Source: Betaproteobacteria bacterium MOLA814
GTDB taxonomy: Bacteria > Pseudomonadota > Gammaproteobacteria > Burkholderiales > Burkholderiaceae_C
DNA length: 64,000 bases
Direction of reading: 5' to 3'
NCBI GenBank assembly: GCA_000496475.1
Contig: AYMW01000002.1
Coordinates: forward strand, 715,801-779,800
Positions 1 through 9,068 of the stretch are shown piece by piece (positions within the stretch are counted from its first letter, which is position 1; every line of letters starts with the position of its first letter). The notes under the pieces are model-generated. The model saw nothing but the letters and a program-made list of their open reading frames with translations. It searched no databases and was not told the DNA's origin. A program made the position numbers and the translations under genes.

Positions 1-863
1 ACAGCAATGTCGTTGCCATAGCCGCCGCCCATGGCGAACGCCAACGGCAAGCCCTTGGCCTTGGCCCAAGACATCACCGTTAAATCGCGCGCCCTGACGC
101 CGGCGTCGCTGACCTTCAAGCGCCCTAGCCTGTCACCCTCGTGGATGTCTGCGCCGGCCAAGTACAACACCAGGTCTGGCGCGAAGCGGTTGTCCAATTG
201 CGCCATGGCTTTATCAAGTGCCTCCAAATAAGTGTCATCGTCACAGCCGTCGGGAAGCGCCACATCCAAGTCGCTGGCCTCTTTGCGAAACGGAAAGTTT
301 TTCTCGCCATGCATGGACAAGGTAAACACTGTAGGGTCGCGCGACAACACGTGCGCTGTGCCGTTGCCCTGGTGAACATCTAAATCAATGATGACCACTT
401 GCATACCCGGTGCGCCGCGGCCTTTGTGTCGCCGCCACTCCATTTGCATCACGCGCGCTGCCACGCAGAAGTCGTTGAACACACAAAACCCCCCCCCTTT
501 ATCGGCATAGGCATGGTGGGTACCACCTGCCAAGTTGGCGGCGATTCCTTGCGTCATGGCCACACGGGCCGCCGCCACGCTGGCACCAACAGAGCGACGC
601 GCCCGTTCGGCCATGCCCAGCGACCATGGAAAGCCAATCTCTCGCTGCGCTGGCGCACTCAAACTGCCCGAAGCTACGCCCTGTATATAGGCTGGCGTGT
701 GCACCAAAGCCAACTCGCCATCGGTCGCTGTAGGCGCTTGCTCGAAGTGCACGCTGGGCACACTATCCCGCACCGCATCGCGCAACATGGCGTACTTGGC
801 CATGGGAAACCTGTGACCGGGCGGTAACGGCAACACAAAGTTGTCAGCATAAAAAGCTCTCAT
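1..863 (-). CDS. Histone deacetylase/acetoin-utilisation family protein (3' end cut by window)
   Basis: The minus-strand reading frame opens at an ATG at 861-863 and stays open to the window edge, so the C-terminus is missing. The family are zinc hydrolases acting on acetyl-lysine, acetylpolyamines or related amides in the cytoplasm; the substrate here cannot be told. Visible motifs are GGTHHA (residues about 113-118, the catalytic His pair), DLDVHQGNGTA (160-170, metal ligands D162 and H164), AGADIHEGDRLGRL (236-249, third ligand D239) and a GGGYG near 279. All catalytic residues seen are intact. A run of nine G in the coding strand (Gly-rich loop near residue 124) is in frame. There is no clear Shine-Dalgarno. 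It is divergent from the phasin gene. Confidence 0.9.
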   Translation of the reverse strand, partial: MRAFYADNFVLPLPPGHRFPMAKYAMLRDAVRDSVPSVHFEQAPTATDGELALVHTPAYIQGVASGSLSAPAQREIGFPWSLGMAERARRSVGASVAAARVAMTQGIAANLAGGTHHAYADKGGGFCVFNDFCVAARVMQMEWRRHKGRGAPGMQVVIIDLDVHQGNGTAHVLSRDPTVFTLSMHGEKNFPFRKEASDLDVALPDGCDDDTYLEALDKAMAQLDNRFAPDLVLYLAGADIHEGDRLGRLKVSDAGVRARDLTVMSWAKAKGLPLAFAMGGGYGNDIA

Positions 864-937
864 ATACGCAGTAAGGGGGATCCATGTTGTTTAAAAAATA
901 CAACTAAAAGCTGCAAAAAAGGCTAAAGTTGCAAATA

Positions 938-1016
938 TGTTGCGGTGCAGCAAAAAAGTACTTGCAATAGTCGGTAGAAACCCTATACTTGGTGACATGT
1001 TGCAGCGCAGCAAAAA
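938..1016 (+). promoter_or_regulatory. Phasin promoter flanked by two PhaR-like operator repeats
   Basis: Two near-identical copies of TGTTGCrGyGCAGCAAAAA lie at 938-957 and 998-1016. Between them is a good sigma-70 promoter, TTGCAA (962-967), 16 bp, TATACT (984-989). The second copy would cover the transcription start. TGC-rich sites of this kind are bound by PhaR, the repressor of phasin genes that is released when PHB granules form. Site identity is seen; PhaR binding is inference. Confidence 0.65.
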
Positions 1017-1101
1017 CCTAACAGCACAACCGCTCAAGGTCGCCGCCCTTCAACTACCTTGTCATTTGACTCAACCTTTTCAAATTGAATGGAGTATGAA
1101 T

Positions 1102-1644
1102 ATGCTAACCGCTGAACAAATCGCCGCCGCTCAAAAAGCAAACATCACCACCTTATTTGGTTTAACCACCAAAGCCTTCGAAGGCATGGAAAAGCTCATA
1201 GAGCTCAACGTCCAAGCCTCCAAAGCGGCCATAGCCGAAACCGCTGACAACGTGCAAGCCATCATGGGCGCTAAAGACGCCCAAGAGCTGTTAGCGCTGC
1301 AAGCTGCCTTGGTGCAGCCTTTGGCCGAAAAGACCGCTGCATACAGCCGTCATGTGTACGACATCACCTCCGGCGCCACCTCTGAGTTCAAGGCAGCTGC
1401 TGAAGCGCAATCTGCTGAAAGCCAGAAGAAATTCATGGCCGTTGTTGAAGACGCTGCCAAAAATGCCCCTGCCGGTTCTGAAACAGCTGTCGCCATGATG
1501 AAATCAACTGTCGCCGCTGCCAACAACGCCATCGAATCTGTACAAAAAGCCGTCAAGCAAGCTTCTGACATGGCCGAGACCAACATGAGCTCAATGGCAG
1601 CTACTGCGACACAAGCTACCAAAACCAGCGCACGCAAGCGTTAA
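1102..1644 (+). CDS. Phasin family protein (PHA granule coat)
   Basis: A 180-residue all-helical, alanine-rich protein starting [14 protein letters not shown], typical of betaproteobacterial phasins. These amphipathic proteins coat polyhydroxyalkanoate granules in the cytoplasm and control their number and size. ATG 1102 was chosen because GGAG at 1091-1094 lies 7 nt upstream; the in-frame ATG at 1096 is too close to it. The frame runs open further upstream, but that part is promoter. The N-terminal half carries the [15 protein letters not shown] segment of the family; the tail (TKTSARKR) is basic. A strong terminator follows. The gene is monocistronic and probably controlled by PhaR. Confidence 0.92.
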   Translation: MLTAEQIAAAQKANITTLFGLTTKAFEGMEKLIELNVQASKAAIAETADNVQAIMGAKDAQELLALQAALVQPLAEKTAAYSRHVYDITSGATSEFKAAAEAQSAESQKKFMAVVEDAAKNAPAGSETAVAMMKSTVAAANNAIESVQKAVKQASDMAETNMSSMAATATQATKTSARKR

Positions 1645-1751
1645 TCAGGTGAACTAATTCACCGTGCTGTGGCTCATACCCAGTATGGTTACAAGTTGTC
1701 TCCTCGAGTCTCGTGTGAACCAAGCGCTGCTTGGTTAACCAGACTCCTTAG

Positions 1752-1788
1752 CCCGCCTCACGGTTGATCCGTTAGGCGGGTTTTTTTT
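1752..1788 (+). terminator. Rho-independent terminator of the phasin gene
   Basis: CCCGCCT (1752-1758) pairs with AGGCGGG (1774-1780), with extra inner ACGG/CCGT pairing, and is followed by eight T. It lies between the phasin gene and the convergent murB. Confidence 0.9.
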
Positions 1789-1808
1789 GGTGCGTACGGC
1801 ATTCGATG

Positions 1809-2891
1809 TCAGACCACTTCAGGCTCGGGCTCCAACATGATGCCAAAGCGCTCAAACACGCTGGTCTGAATGGCCTTGGCCAAGGTCATGACTTCGCCAC
1901 CACTGACTGGGTTATCTGCCGAACCTTTGTTGATCAGCACCAAAGCCTGTTTGTCGTACACGCCGGCCAAGCCAACTGTTTTGCCTCGCCAGCCGCAAGC
2001 ATCAATCAACCAGCCCGCAGCCAGCTTGATACGCCCATCTGCCAATGGATAATGCACCACATTGGGCTCGCGCCCAATGATGTCGTTGCATTGGTCTTCA
2101 GTGACCGTTGGGTTTTTAAAGAAACTACCTGCGTTGCCAATAACCTTGGGATCAGGCAGCTTGGCGCTGCGTATGGCGACCACCCAATCAAGGACTTGCT
2201 GGGCGCTGGGCTCGGTGATGCCGGTTTGCTCAACTTTGCGTTGCAAGTCCAAGTAAGACAGTGTCGGCGTCCAAGCCTTGGGCAGCGCGAACCGCACGTG
2301 TGTGATGGCAGCGCGCCCTTTTAAACCCATGGCATGTTGACTGGCCGGCGCATGCTTGAACACGGAATCACGGTATGCAAATGCACACTGCGCGGCATTG
2401 AGCGTGAAGGCATGGCCCGTGCGTAAATCAATGGCATCAAGTTCATGAAAGCTGTCTTGCAACTCCACCCCATAAGCGCCAATGTTTTGGACAGGCGAAG
2501 CGCCCACCTTGCCAGGTATCAAGGCTAAATTCTCAAGACCAAACCAACCCTGTGCCACCGTCCAGCACACAAACTCATGCCAATCCACCCCTGCACCTGC
2601 TTGCACCACCCAATGTTTGTCGGTCTCACTCACCAAAGAAACCCCGGCAATCTCAATTTTTAGCACCACCGCCTGCACGTCGGCAGACAGCACAATGTTG
2701 CTCCCCCCACCCAGTACAAAAACCCCTCTACCCAGGCCACGCTGGGCACTCATCCAATCGCTGGTCACCAGCGCTTGCAAGCTGTGCTTGGAATCGACCA
2801 CTGCAAGGTCGCGCGCGCGCGCGGCAATCCCAAAGGTGTTGAACGGCTGCAAAGAAACGTTGTTGTGCACTAACATTGGGGGCTTATACAT
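1809..2891 (-). CDS. murB: UDP-N-acetylenolpyruvoylglucosamine reductase
   Basis: FAD-dependent cytoplasmic enzyme that reduces UDP-GlcNAc-enolpyruvate to UDP-MurNAc with NADPH, the second committed step of peptidoglycan synthesis. It has the type I (E. coli-like) layout: PFNTFGI near the start, the FAD loop GGGSNIVLS, YRDSVFK, GSFFKNP (catalytic Ser) and the C-terminal GIMLEPE (catalytic Glu). The frame is open up to 2972, but that would overlap the divergent yajQ start. Met at 2891 (MYKPPMLV...) or 2876 fits the family better; neither has a clear ribosome site. Length is about 360 residues, slightly longer than E. coli MurB. Confidence 0.93.
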   Translation of the reverse strand: MYKPPMLVHNNVSLQPFNTFGIAARARDLAVVDSKHSLQALVTSDWMSAQRGLGRGVFVLGGGSNIVLSADVQAVVLKIEIAGVSLVSETDKHWVVQAGAGVDWHEFVCWTVAQGWFGLENLALIPGKVGASPVQNIGAYGVELQDSFHELDAIDLRTGHAFTLNAAQCAFAYRDSVFKHAPASQHAMGLKGRAAITHVRFALPKAWTPTLSYLDLQRKVEQTGITEPSAQQVLDWVVAIRSAKLPDPKVIGNAGSFFKNPTVTEDQCNDIIGREPNVVHYPLADGRIKLAAGWLIDACGWRGKTVGLAGVYDKQALVLINKGSADNPVSGGEVMTLAKAIQTSVFERFGIMLEPEPEVV

Positions 2892-2962
2892 TTCGAAATT
2901 GTCGCAGGGTTTGAGCGCCACAGTTGCGCAGTCCTGTCTGACATCAACAAGAGAAAACCACA

Positions 2963-3448
2963 ATGCCATCATTTGACGCCGTCATGGACCCAGACTTGGT
3001 CGAAGTTAAAAACGCCATCGACCAATGTGCCCGCGAAATTGGCACCCGCTTCGACTTCAAAGGCACATCAGCTGCCATTGAGCTCAAAGACAAAGAAATA
3101 ACACTAACTGGCGACGCCGACTTTCAACTCAATCAGATTGACGACGTTTTGCGCAACAAGCTGGCCAAACGCGGCGTAGATGTACGTTTTTTGGACATGG
3201 GCAAGATTGAAAAAATTGGCGGCGACAAAGTCAAGCAAATCATCACCGTACGCAGCGGTATCGCGACTGAAGACGGGAAAAAAATTCAACAAGCCATAAA
3301 AGCCAGCAAAATTAAAGTGCAAGGCTCTATCCAAGGAGACAGCGTACGTGTCAGCGGCACCAAACGTGACGACTTGCAAGCCGCCATGGCGGTTATCAAG
3401 TCAGAGCTGCCTGAACTGCCATTGAGCTTCAATAACTTTCGAGACTGA
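2963..3448 (+). CDS. yajQ: YajQ family nucleotide-binding protein
   Basis: A 161-residue protein with the full YajQ fold: the opening MPSFD, the signature RFDFKGT, and the ending SFNNFRD. Family members bind nucleotides, and in Xanthomonas and Pseudomonas bind cyclic di-GMP and work with a LysR-type regulator; this function is known for homologues only. The start has AAGAG about 9 nt upstream. It is divergent from murB and convergent with ridA, with no obvious operon partner. Confidence 0.93.
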   Translation: MPSFDAVMDPDLVEVKNAIDQCAREIGTRFDFKGTSAAIELKDKEITLTGDADFQLNQIDDVLRNKLAKRGVDVRFLDMGKIEKIGGDKVKQIITVRSGIATEDGKKIQQAIKASKIKVQGSIQGDSVRVSGTKRDDLQAAMAVIKSELPELPLSFNNFRD

Positions 3449-3469
3449 GTTCAACCGGCTACACACTAT

Positions 3470-3823
3470 TTACACAGCTGCCGTTACGACCACCTCGATT
3501 TTATAGTTGGGGTTGGCCAATCTGGCTTCCACGGTAGCGCGTGGCGGTGTGTGGCCTGGTGCCACCCAGACATCCCACACCTCATTCATGGCAGCAATAT
3601 CGCCAATACTTGACAAGAAAATTTCCACACGCAGCAAGCGTGTTTTATCACTCCCCGCCTCTTTCAATCGCATGTCGATTTGCGCCAAGATATCCTCGGT
3701 TTGACCGCGTATGTCCGTGTCACCCCGCTCTGGCACCATGCCGGCCAAATACACCACACCGTTGTAGACGGCGGATTCGCTCAAACGCTTCCCGACGTGG
3801 TGGCGGGTAATGTCTTGATTCAT
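3470..3823 (-). CDS. ridA: RidA family protein (enamine/imine deaminase-like)
   Basis: A 117-residue RidA/YjgF/UK114 family protein. Members hydrolyse reactive enamine and imine intermediates released by PLP enzymes such as threonine dehydratase. PPRATVEARL carries the conserved Arg that binds the substrate carboxylate. The C-terminal KIEVVVTAAV is shorter than the E. coli form. The start has AGGAG 9 nt upstream. The start codon overlaps the plsY stop as ATGA, so it is translationally coupled to plsY and last in the tas-ybaK-plsY-ridA run. Confidence 0.85.
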   Translation of the reverse strand: MNQDITRHHVGKRLSESAVYNGVVYLAGMVPERGDTDIRGQTEDILAQIDMRLKEAGSDKTRLLRVEIFLSSIGDIAAMNEVWDVWVAPGHTPPRATVEARLANPNYKIEVVVTAAV

Positions 3824-4467
3824 GTGGATTTCTCTCCTAAACGGCTTTCACTGCCAGTCAATAAACGGCTGACGTTGGCGCGGTGGCGCCACACCAGCAA
3901 CAAGGCCATGACCACCAAACAAGCGGCAGATGCTGGCGAAGCCTGCCACATGACTTGGTGACCAAACAGCCAATAAAACGGGGCAAAAACAGCACCCACC
4001 ATGGACGCCAAGGATACATAACGGGTGAAGTACGCCACCACTAAGAATGTGGCCACACACGACAAGCCTAGCAGCGGGTCCAAGCCAAACACAACGCCCA
4101 CAGCGGTTGCCACGCCTTTCCCGCCTTTGAAGCCAAAAAACACGGGGTATAGATGGCCTAAAAATGCAGCCAAACCTGCCACAGCCGCCCACGAGCTGGC
4201 AGTGCTGGCCAGCCCCAAAGCGTCGGCATTGCTCGCGATCAGCCACACCGGCAAAAAGCCTTTGAACGCGTCCAATAACAAGGTCGCCACTGCGGCCGTT
4301 TTATTGCCCGAGCGCAACACGTTGGTTGCCCCAGGGTTGTTGCTGCCAAAGGTGCGTGGGTCAGACAAGCCCATCGCGCGGCTGACCAGCACAGCAAACG
4401 CCAGCGAACCAAGCAGGTAGGCCAGCGCAACACATACAACGGGCACAAAGTAAGCAGTTTCAATCAT
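3820..4467 (-). CDS. plsY: Acyl-phosphate:glycerol-3-phosphate acyltransferase
   Basis: Inner-membrane enzyme that moves an acyl group from acyl-phosphate to glycerol-3-phosphate, the first step of phospholipid synthesis in the PlsX/PlsY pathway. The 215-residue sequence has about five hydrophobic helices and the three family motifs: GSNNPGATN, HLYPVF with FKGGKGVAT (phosphate loop), and a third loop before the last helix. It sits between ybaK and ridA, with the ridA start overlapping its stop. The C-terminal extension (SRLLTGSESRLGEKST) is polar and probably cytoplasmic. Confidence 0.95.
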   Translation of the reverse strand: MIETAYFVPVVCVALAYLLGSLAFAVLVSRAMGLSDPRTFGSNNPGATNVLRSGNKTAAVATLLLDAFKGFLPVWLIASNADALGLASTASSWAAVAGLAAFLGHLYPVFFGFKGGKGVATAVGVVFGLDPLLGLSCVATFLVVAYFTRYVSLASMVGAVFAPFYWLFGHQVMWQASPASAACLVVMALLLVWRHRANVSRLLTGSESRLGEKST

Positions 4468-4570
4468 GGTATGAAGTCGTTCTTGTTGTTAAAGTTGCTC
4501 GTATTACTCGTATTGTTTCTACTGGTTGTGAACTGCGGTTGACACGTTCTATTGTTGCTGATTTGGTGCA

Positions 4571-5065
4571 TCAGCTGCTAGCCCCGTGTTTTGGGCTTGG
4601 CGCATTGCACAGCAACAACCCCAACCTAAGCAGACAGGCGGGGTCAACCAGCACCAGCAGCCCACGCTTGCCAGCATTGATTGCCACCATGGGCAGCGCC
4701 AGCACGCTGGCCTCCACGTAGATAGGCATGTCTTTACGCAACCCGAATGGTGAAGTGCCTCCCACCAAATAGCCGCTGTGCTTATTGGCCACTTCAGGCA
4801 GGCAGGGCGTCACTGTTTTGCAGCCAATCGCCTTGGCCAAAGCCTTGGTAGATACCTCTACATTGCCGTGCATCAGTGCCACCAAAGGGTGGCCTAACTC
4901 GTCTTGCATGACCAAGGTTTTAACCACTGCGTAGGGATCAAGGCCCAGCACCTGGGCGCTGTGCGCGGCACCGCCACGCTCCACGTAAGCGTAAGGGCGT
5001 ACATCGAAGGCCAGTTTCTGCGCTTGCAGCCATTTAATAGCGGGGGTATTGGCCTGCGCGGTCAC
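4571..5065 (-). CDS. ybaK: Cys-tRNA(Pro)/Cys-tRNA(Cys) deacylase
   Basis: YbaK/EbsC-type trans-editing protein that hydrolyses cysteine mischarged on tRNA-Pro. The 164-residue protein has the conserved VVKTLV stretch with the essential Lys, and GYLVGGTSPFG, a hallmark of the YbaK branch. The last 20 or so residues (LLCNAPSPKHGASS) are not conserved. It is downstream of tas (68 bp) and upstream of plsY in the same direction, so the four genes may be co-transcribed. Confidence 0.9.
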   Translation of the reverse strand: MTAQANTPAIKWLQAQKLAFDVRPYAYVERGGAAHSAQVLGLDPYAVVKTLVMQDELGHPLVALMHGNVEVSTKALAKAIGCKTVTPCLPEVANKHSGYLVGGTSPFGLRKDMPIYVEASVLALPMVAINAGKRGLLVLVDPACLLRLGLLLCNAPSPKHGASS

Positions 5066-5133
5066 TGTTGTTGCGGTGTATGGCTTTGATTGAGCGTACC
5101 TGTGCTGTGCGTGCTGGTGCTTTAGCAGCCGCT

Positions 5134-6210
5134 TTAAATTGCGGGGTCGCCAAGCTCCACACGCATGGCATCAAGCATGGCCAAGACCTCGGCGCCTATG
5201 TCCATCTCGAAGGCGGCTATGTTTTCTTGCAGTTGCGCCACATTGGTCACGCCAATAATGGTACTGGCAACTTGCCATTTGGCTTTGCAAAACGCCAAGG
5301 CCAGCTGGGTAGGCGTCAGCCCCAGTTCTTTAGCCAAGGCGTTGTAGCGCTTGGCCCCGGCTACAGACTGCGGCCTGCCCCAGCGCTGAGCGCGCATGCT
5401 GGCGTAAATAGCCATGCGCCCTTGAGGCGTTCCACCATGCTCTATGCCCAAGTCATCGTATTTACCTGTCAACAAACCAAATGCCAACGGGGAGTAAGCC
5501 AGCAAACTCACATTGAGCCTGTGCATGGTTTCGTCCAGGCCGTTTTCCACACTGCGATTCAGCAAGTGGTAGGCATTTTGAACAGTAGCAATTCGCGGCA
5601 AACCGTGCTGCTCAGCCAAGCGCACAAACTCGTGCACACCGTAAGCCGTCTCATTGGACAAACCAATCGCTTTGATCTTACCGGCTCGCACAAGTTGCTC
5701 CATGGCATGCAGCTGCTCGAGAATACTCGCGCAAGGCTTGTCTTTGCTGGGGTCAAAATACACTTGACCAAACAACGGCGCGTTGCGTGCGGGCCAATGA
5801 ATTTGATACAGGTCAATCACATCGGTTTGCAAGCGCTTCAAGCTGTTGTCACACGCGGTCACAATTTCTTTAGATGTCAGACCTGAATTGTCACCACGGA
5901 TCCAAGGCATGCCACGTGAAGGGCCAGCGACTTTGGTTGCCAGCACCACTTGGTCACGCTTGCCTGGGTTGGCTTTAAACCAATTGCCCATCATGGTCTC
6001 TGTGGCACCGCACGTTTCTGCCTTGGCGGGTACGGCGTACATCTCAGCGGTGTCCCAAAAACCCACGCCTGCCTCCAGGGCACAACTCATGATGTCAAAC
6101 GCTGTGGCCTGATCGACCTGCTCAGCAAACGTCATGGTGCCCAAACAAATGGGACCAACCTTCAAATCAGACTGGCCCAAAGTGGTTAACGGGTATGCGG
6201 CTTGTGCCAT
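5134..6210 (-). CDS. tas: NADP(H)-dependent aldo-keto reductase, Tas type
   Basis: A 358-residue aldo/keto reductase closely following E. coli Tas along its length: LGTMTFAEQ, DTAEMYAVP (catalytic Asp and Tyr), LATKVAGPSRG (catalytic Lys), DLYQIHWP (catalytic His), GLSNETAYGV and the NADP-binding region near the C-terminus. It reduces carbonyl compounds with NADPH in the cytoplasm; the physiological substrate of Tas proteins is not settled. The start is well supported by AAGGAG 8 nt upstream. It is divergent from the OmpA-type gene and first in a run with ybaK, plsY and ridA. Confidence 0.9.
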   Translation of the reverse strand: MAQAAYPLTTLGQSDLKVGPICLGTMTFAEQVDQATAFDIMSCALEAGVGFWDTAEMYAVPAKAETCGATETMMGNWFKANPGKRDQVVLATKVAGPSRGMPWIRGDNSGLTSKEIVTACDNSLKRLQTDVIDLYQIHWPARNAPLFGQVYFDPSKDKPCASILEQLHAMEQLVRAGKIKAIGLSNETAYGVHEFVRLAEQHGLPRIATVQNAYHLLNRSVENGLDETMHRLNVSLLAYSPLAFGLLTGKYDDLGIEHGGTPQGRMAIYASMRAQRWGRPQSVAGAKRYNALAKELGLTPTQLALAFCKAKWQVASTIIGVTNVAQLQENIAAFEMDIGAEVLAMLDAMRVELGDPAI

Positions 6211-6337
6211 TGAGAAGCTCCTTACAAGACAGGTTCGCGTGACTTACAACCGTCAATCGACCTTTAATTAAATCAATAGTAGTAATATTGACGCTTGGTG
6301 CAGCGGTTGTTCGCTGCCATGTACAAGGAGTTTAATC

Positions 6338-7060
6338 ATGCAACAACTTTTAAACAGTAGCCCAGATGTCACATGCGTGGCAACCCCCACAAGGCGCAGC
6401 TTAACCACACGCGCAGCCCAAAGCTTTGTTGCAGGGGCGGCCGTGCTGGCATTGCTTGGCTGCGAGACCACACAAACTCAGCGCGACACTGGCACAGGCA
6501 GCCTCATTGGCGCACTGGGCGGCGCGCTGCTGGGTGGGGCACTAGATGGCAAAGATGGCGCTGAAAAAGGTGTCCTGATAGGCGCGGCTGCCGGCGCTAT
6601 CGGTGGACACATTTGGTCTACCCGGATGCAGGAGCAAAAAGCCGCCATGGAGAAAGCCACGCAAGGCACTGGCATCACAGTTGTTAAAACCGACGACAAC
6701 CGACTCAAACTAGACATTCCTAGCGACGTGTCATTCGAGTCTGGCCGGTACGCAGTAAGCCCTGCTTTTGGAACTATTTTGGGCACTTTTGCCTCTAGCC
6801 TGATGGCCAACCCGGTATCCGTTGTTGTCATAGAAGGACACACCGACAGCGTGGGCAGTGCGGCGTCTAATATGCGCTTGTCTCAAGACCGCGCACTCAG
6901 CACACGCGACTACCTCGCGGCCAAGGGTGTGGCCATGGCTCGCATGAGCACCAAAGGCTACGGCGAAACCAGCCCCACAGCAGACAATGCCGCGGCAAAC
7001 GGGCGCGCGCTCAACCGCCGCGTTGAAATCTTTGTCGCCGAGCCCGCGCCTCAACGGTAA
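6338..7060 (+). CDS. OmpA-family lipoprotein with glycine-zipper region
   Basis: A 240-residue outer-membrane lipoprotein. The N-terminus has basic residues, a hydrophobic stretch and a lipobox LALLGC (Cys 42). It is followed by a glycine-zipper segment (GSLIGALGGALLGG...GAAAGAIGGH, about residues 55-90). The C-terminal OmpA-like domain binds peptidoglycan: EGHTDSVGS, LSQDRA, GYGETSP, GRALNRRVEI. It probably tethers the outer membrane to the wall, like YiaD/PAL-type proteins. The start has AAGGAG 8 nt upstream. The signal peptide n-region is unusually long (about 25 residues), so translation could begin slightly later. Confidence 0.9.
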   Translation: MQQLLNSSPDVTCVATPTRRSLTTRAAQSFVAGAAVLALLGCETTQTQRDTGTGSLIGALGGALLGGALDGKDGAEKGVLIGAAAGAIGGHIWSTRMQEQKAAMEKATQGTGITVVKTDDNRLKLDIPSDVSFESGRYAVSPAFGTILGTFASSLMANPVSVVVIEGHTDSVGSAASNMRLSQDRALSTRDYLAAKGVAMARMSTKGYGETSPTADNAAANGRALNRRVEIFVAEPAPQR

Positions 7061-7128
7061 GACAACCCAACAGCTGGCCAAGCCATTGGCCAACTCACAA
7101 CACCACCTGCTTAGGCTCGTTGCTCAAT

Positions 7129-9051
7129 CTAACGGCCTAGGCTTTTCAACGTCTGCGTCTCCTCCCAGCGACTTTGCTCCAACAGGCGCAGCACGCGTCG
7201 CTGCACTTTGCCCGTTGTCGTCATAGGCAAGCTGTCGACAAACTCAACCTGCTTGGGGTACTCGTAGGGTGCTAACTTGCCGCGCACATGGCGTTGCAAC
7301 TGCCCTACCAAGTCGGCCTGCCAATCGTGCAGTTGTGTGGCGTTTAAGTTGACGCAAGCCTTTAATGCGCTAGGAGACAAGACAACAAACGCTTTCACCA
7401 CAGCGCCGCGCTGGGCATCGGGTTGGGGGACGACTGCGGCGTTGGCAACGCTGGGGTGTTTGAGCAAACAGTTTTCAATCTCACCCGGCCCAATGCGGTA
7501 GCCTGCAGATTTGAACATGTCATCAGCACGCCCTGCATACCAGAGGTAGCCGTCTACATCGCGGGTGGCCAGGTCGCCGGTGCGGCACCAATTGCCCGAG
7601 TACTTACCCGCAGTGGCCGCATCATTGCGCCAATAACCTATAAAAAATACGGGGTCTGGCTGGCCATCTTCAGCGGTGCGGTAGACCGCCACCTCGCCTA
7701 TGTCGCCGTCAGCACAGGGCTGGTTGTTGGCGTTGATAACAGCCACTGTATGACCGGGGTAGCCTTTACCCATGCTGCCCGGCTTGGCCGGCCACCCAAT
7801 GGCGACGCGCTGGCCTGCGCTGTTGTACACCGCTTGGTGATTCATGGCGCAATTGCCCACGATGTAGTTGATCTCGGTTTGGCCAAACATCTCATTAACC
7901 ACCACGCCCAGCTCGCTGCGACACCAATCAAACACCGCATCACCCACAGCCTCGCCCGCACTCATGAGGCCTTGCAGCTTGAGCTTGAACAGCTTGGATG
8001 GGTGCGCATACGACTTCATCATGGCCTTGAGCGCCGTAGGAAACAAAAAGCTATGCGTCACTTGGTGGCGCTGCAACAGCTCGAATGCCACCTCTGGCGT
8101 GAACCGGCCGGCAAACGCCACAATAGGGCGCCCCATACACAAACTAGGAAGCAAAGCATCCATGAGCCCGCCTGTCCAAGCCCAATCAGCGGGGCTCCAA
8201 AACACGGTGCGGTAACTAGGCTCTGACGGCAAGCCATTAGGGGCAACGACGTGCTGCGACGGGTCATAGCCAAACCAATTTTGACTGCATATGAAGCCAG
8301 TCAAATTGCCAATTAGCGCACTGTGCGGAATCAACGCTCCCTTGGGGTTCCCAGTGGTGCCGCTGGTGTAAATGAGCACTGCAGGGTCTGTTGCCAACGT
8401 GTTGGCCATATTGAATGAGACCGCTTGAGCGTGCAACACATCCTCCCAGTCATGCAGCGCAAGCCTGGCGGTTGTCTGCGTTTGTGCAGCCTCAACGTTA
8501 CGCTTTGTGTCAACACCCACACCAATCACATGCTCTAAGTCTGGGCACGCCGGCGCAGCGTCTAGCAACCCAGCCAAAGTAGAGGCATCCACAATTGCCG
8601 CTGAAGCCTGGCTGTCTTGCAAACGGAATTGCAAGGCATCTACGCCAAACAGCTGGGACAGCGGCATGGCGACAGCGCCCAGCTGCAACACCGCCATATA
8701 GGCCACCGCCGTTTCAAACCGCTGGGGCATCACAATGGCCACGCGCTGCCCTGGGCGAACTCCCAACTTGTTCAAACCATGTGCCAATTGGCAGGCCTGA
8801 GCGTAGAGCTGCGCATAGCTGCATTCGGTGCAAGCACCTAAACCAGCAGGGCCAGACTCATCAGACGCTTGCTGTATGACAGCAACACGGTCATGGGCAT
8901 CTGGCAGCCCTGCCCAGCGCTGGGCGCACCATTGCGCCATGTTGAATCGCTTGGGCACTGCCCAGCGAAACGAAGCCCACATAGGTTGGTAAAAGTCACC
9001 CACCACGGAAGGCGGGTTGTCTCTCGGTTGACGCTTGGTAGTTTTGGGCAC
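7129..9051 (-). CDS. AMP-dependent acyl-CoA synthetase
   Basis: A 640-residue member of the ANL (acyl/aryl-CoA synthetase) superfamily. It activates a carboxylic acid to acyl-AMP, then to acyl-CoA. Motifs: the P-loop YTSGTTGNPKG, the MFGQTE adenylate site, RTGDLATRD, GRADDMFKSAGYRIGPGEIE and the catalytic Lys in TTTGKVQRR. The overall shape resembles acetyl- or medium-chain-acyl-CoA synthetases; the chain length is not predictable here. The start is GTG, with AAGGA 8 nt upstream. It is divergent from the alpha/beta hydrolase and convergent with the OmpA-type gene. Confidence 0.9.
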   Translation of the reverse strand: MPKTTKRQPRDNPPSVVGDFYQPMWASFRWAVPKRFNMAQWCAQRWAGLPDAHDRVAVIQQASDESGPAGLGACTECSYAQLYAQACQLAHGLNKLGVRPGQRVAIVMPQRFETAVAYMAVLQLGAVAMPLSQLFGVDALQFRLQDSQASAAIVDASTLAGLLDAAPACPDLEHVIGVGVDTKRNVEAAQTQTTARLALHDWEDVLHAQAVSFNMANTLATDPAVLIYTSGTTGNPKGALIPHSALIGNLTGFICSQNWFGYDPSQHVVAPNGLPSEPSYRTVFWSPADWAWTGGLMDALLPSLCMGRPIVAFAGRFTPEVAFELLQRHQVTHSFLFPTALKAMMKSYAHPSKLFKLKLQGLMSAGEAVGDAVFDWCRSELGVVVNEMFGQTEINYIVGNCAMNHQAVYNSAGQRVAIGWPAKPGSMGKGYPGHTVAVINANNQPCADGDIGEVAVYRTAEDGQPDPVFFIGYWRNDAATAGKYSGNWCRTGDLATRDVDGYLWYAGRADDMFKSAGYRIGPGEIENCLLKHPSVANAAVVPQPDAQRGAVVKAFVVLSPSALKACVNLNATQLHDWQADLVGQLQRHVRGKLAPYEYPKQVEFVDSLPMTTTGKVQRRVLRLLEQSRWEETQTLKSLGR

Positions 9052-9068
9052 GGCTTATTCCTTCTAAG

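Noticed and set aside
1350..1637. Long opposite-strand frame across the phasin gene
   Set aside because: A shadow of the alanine-rich phasin coding strand; no ribosome site or family motifs.
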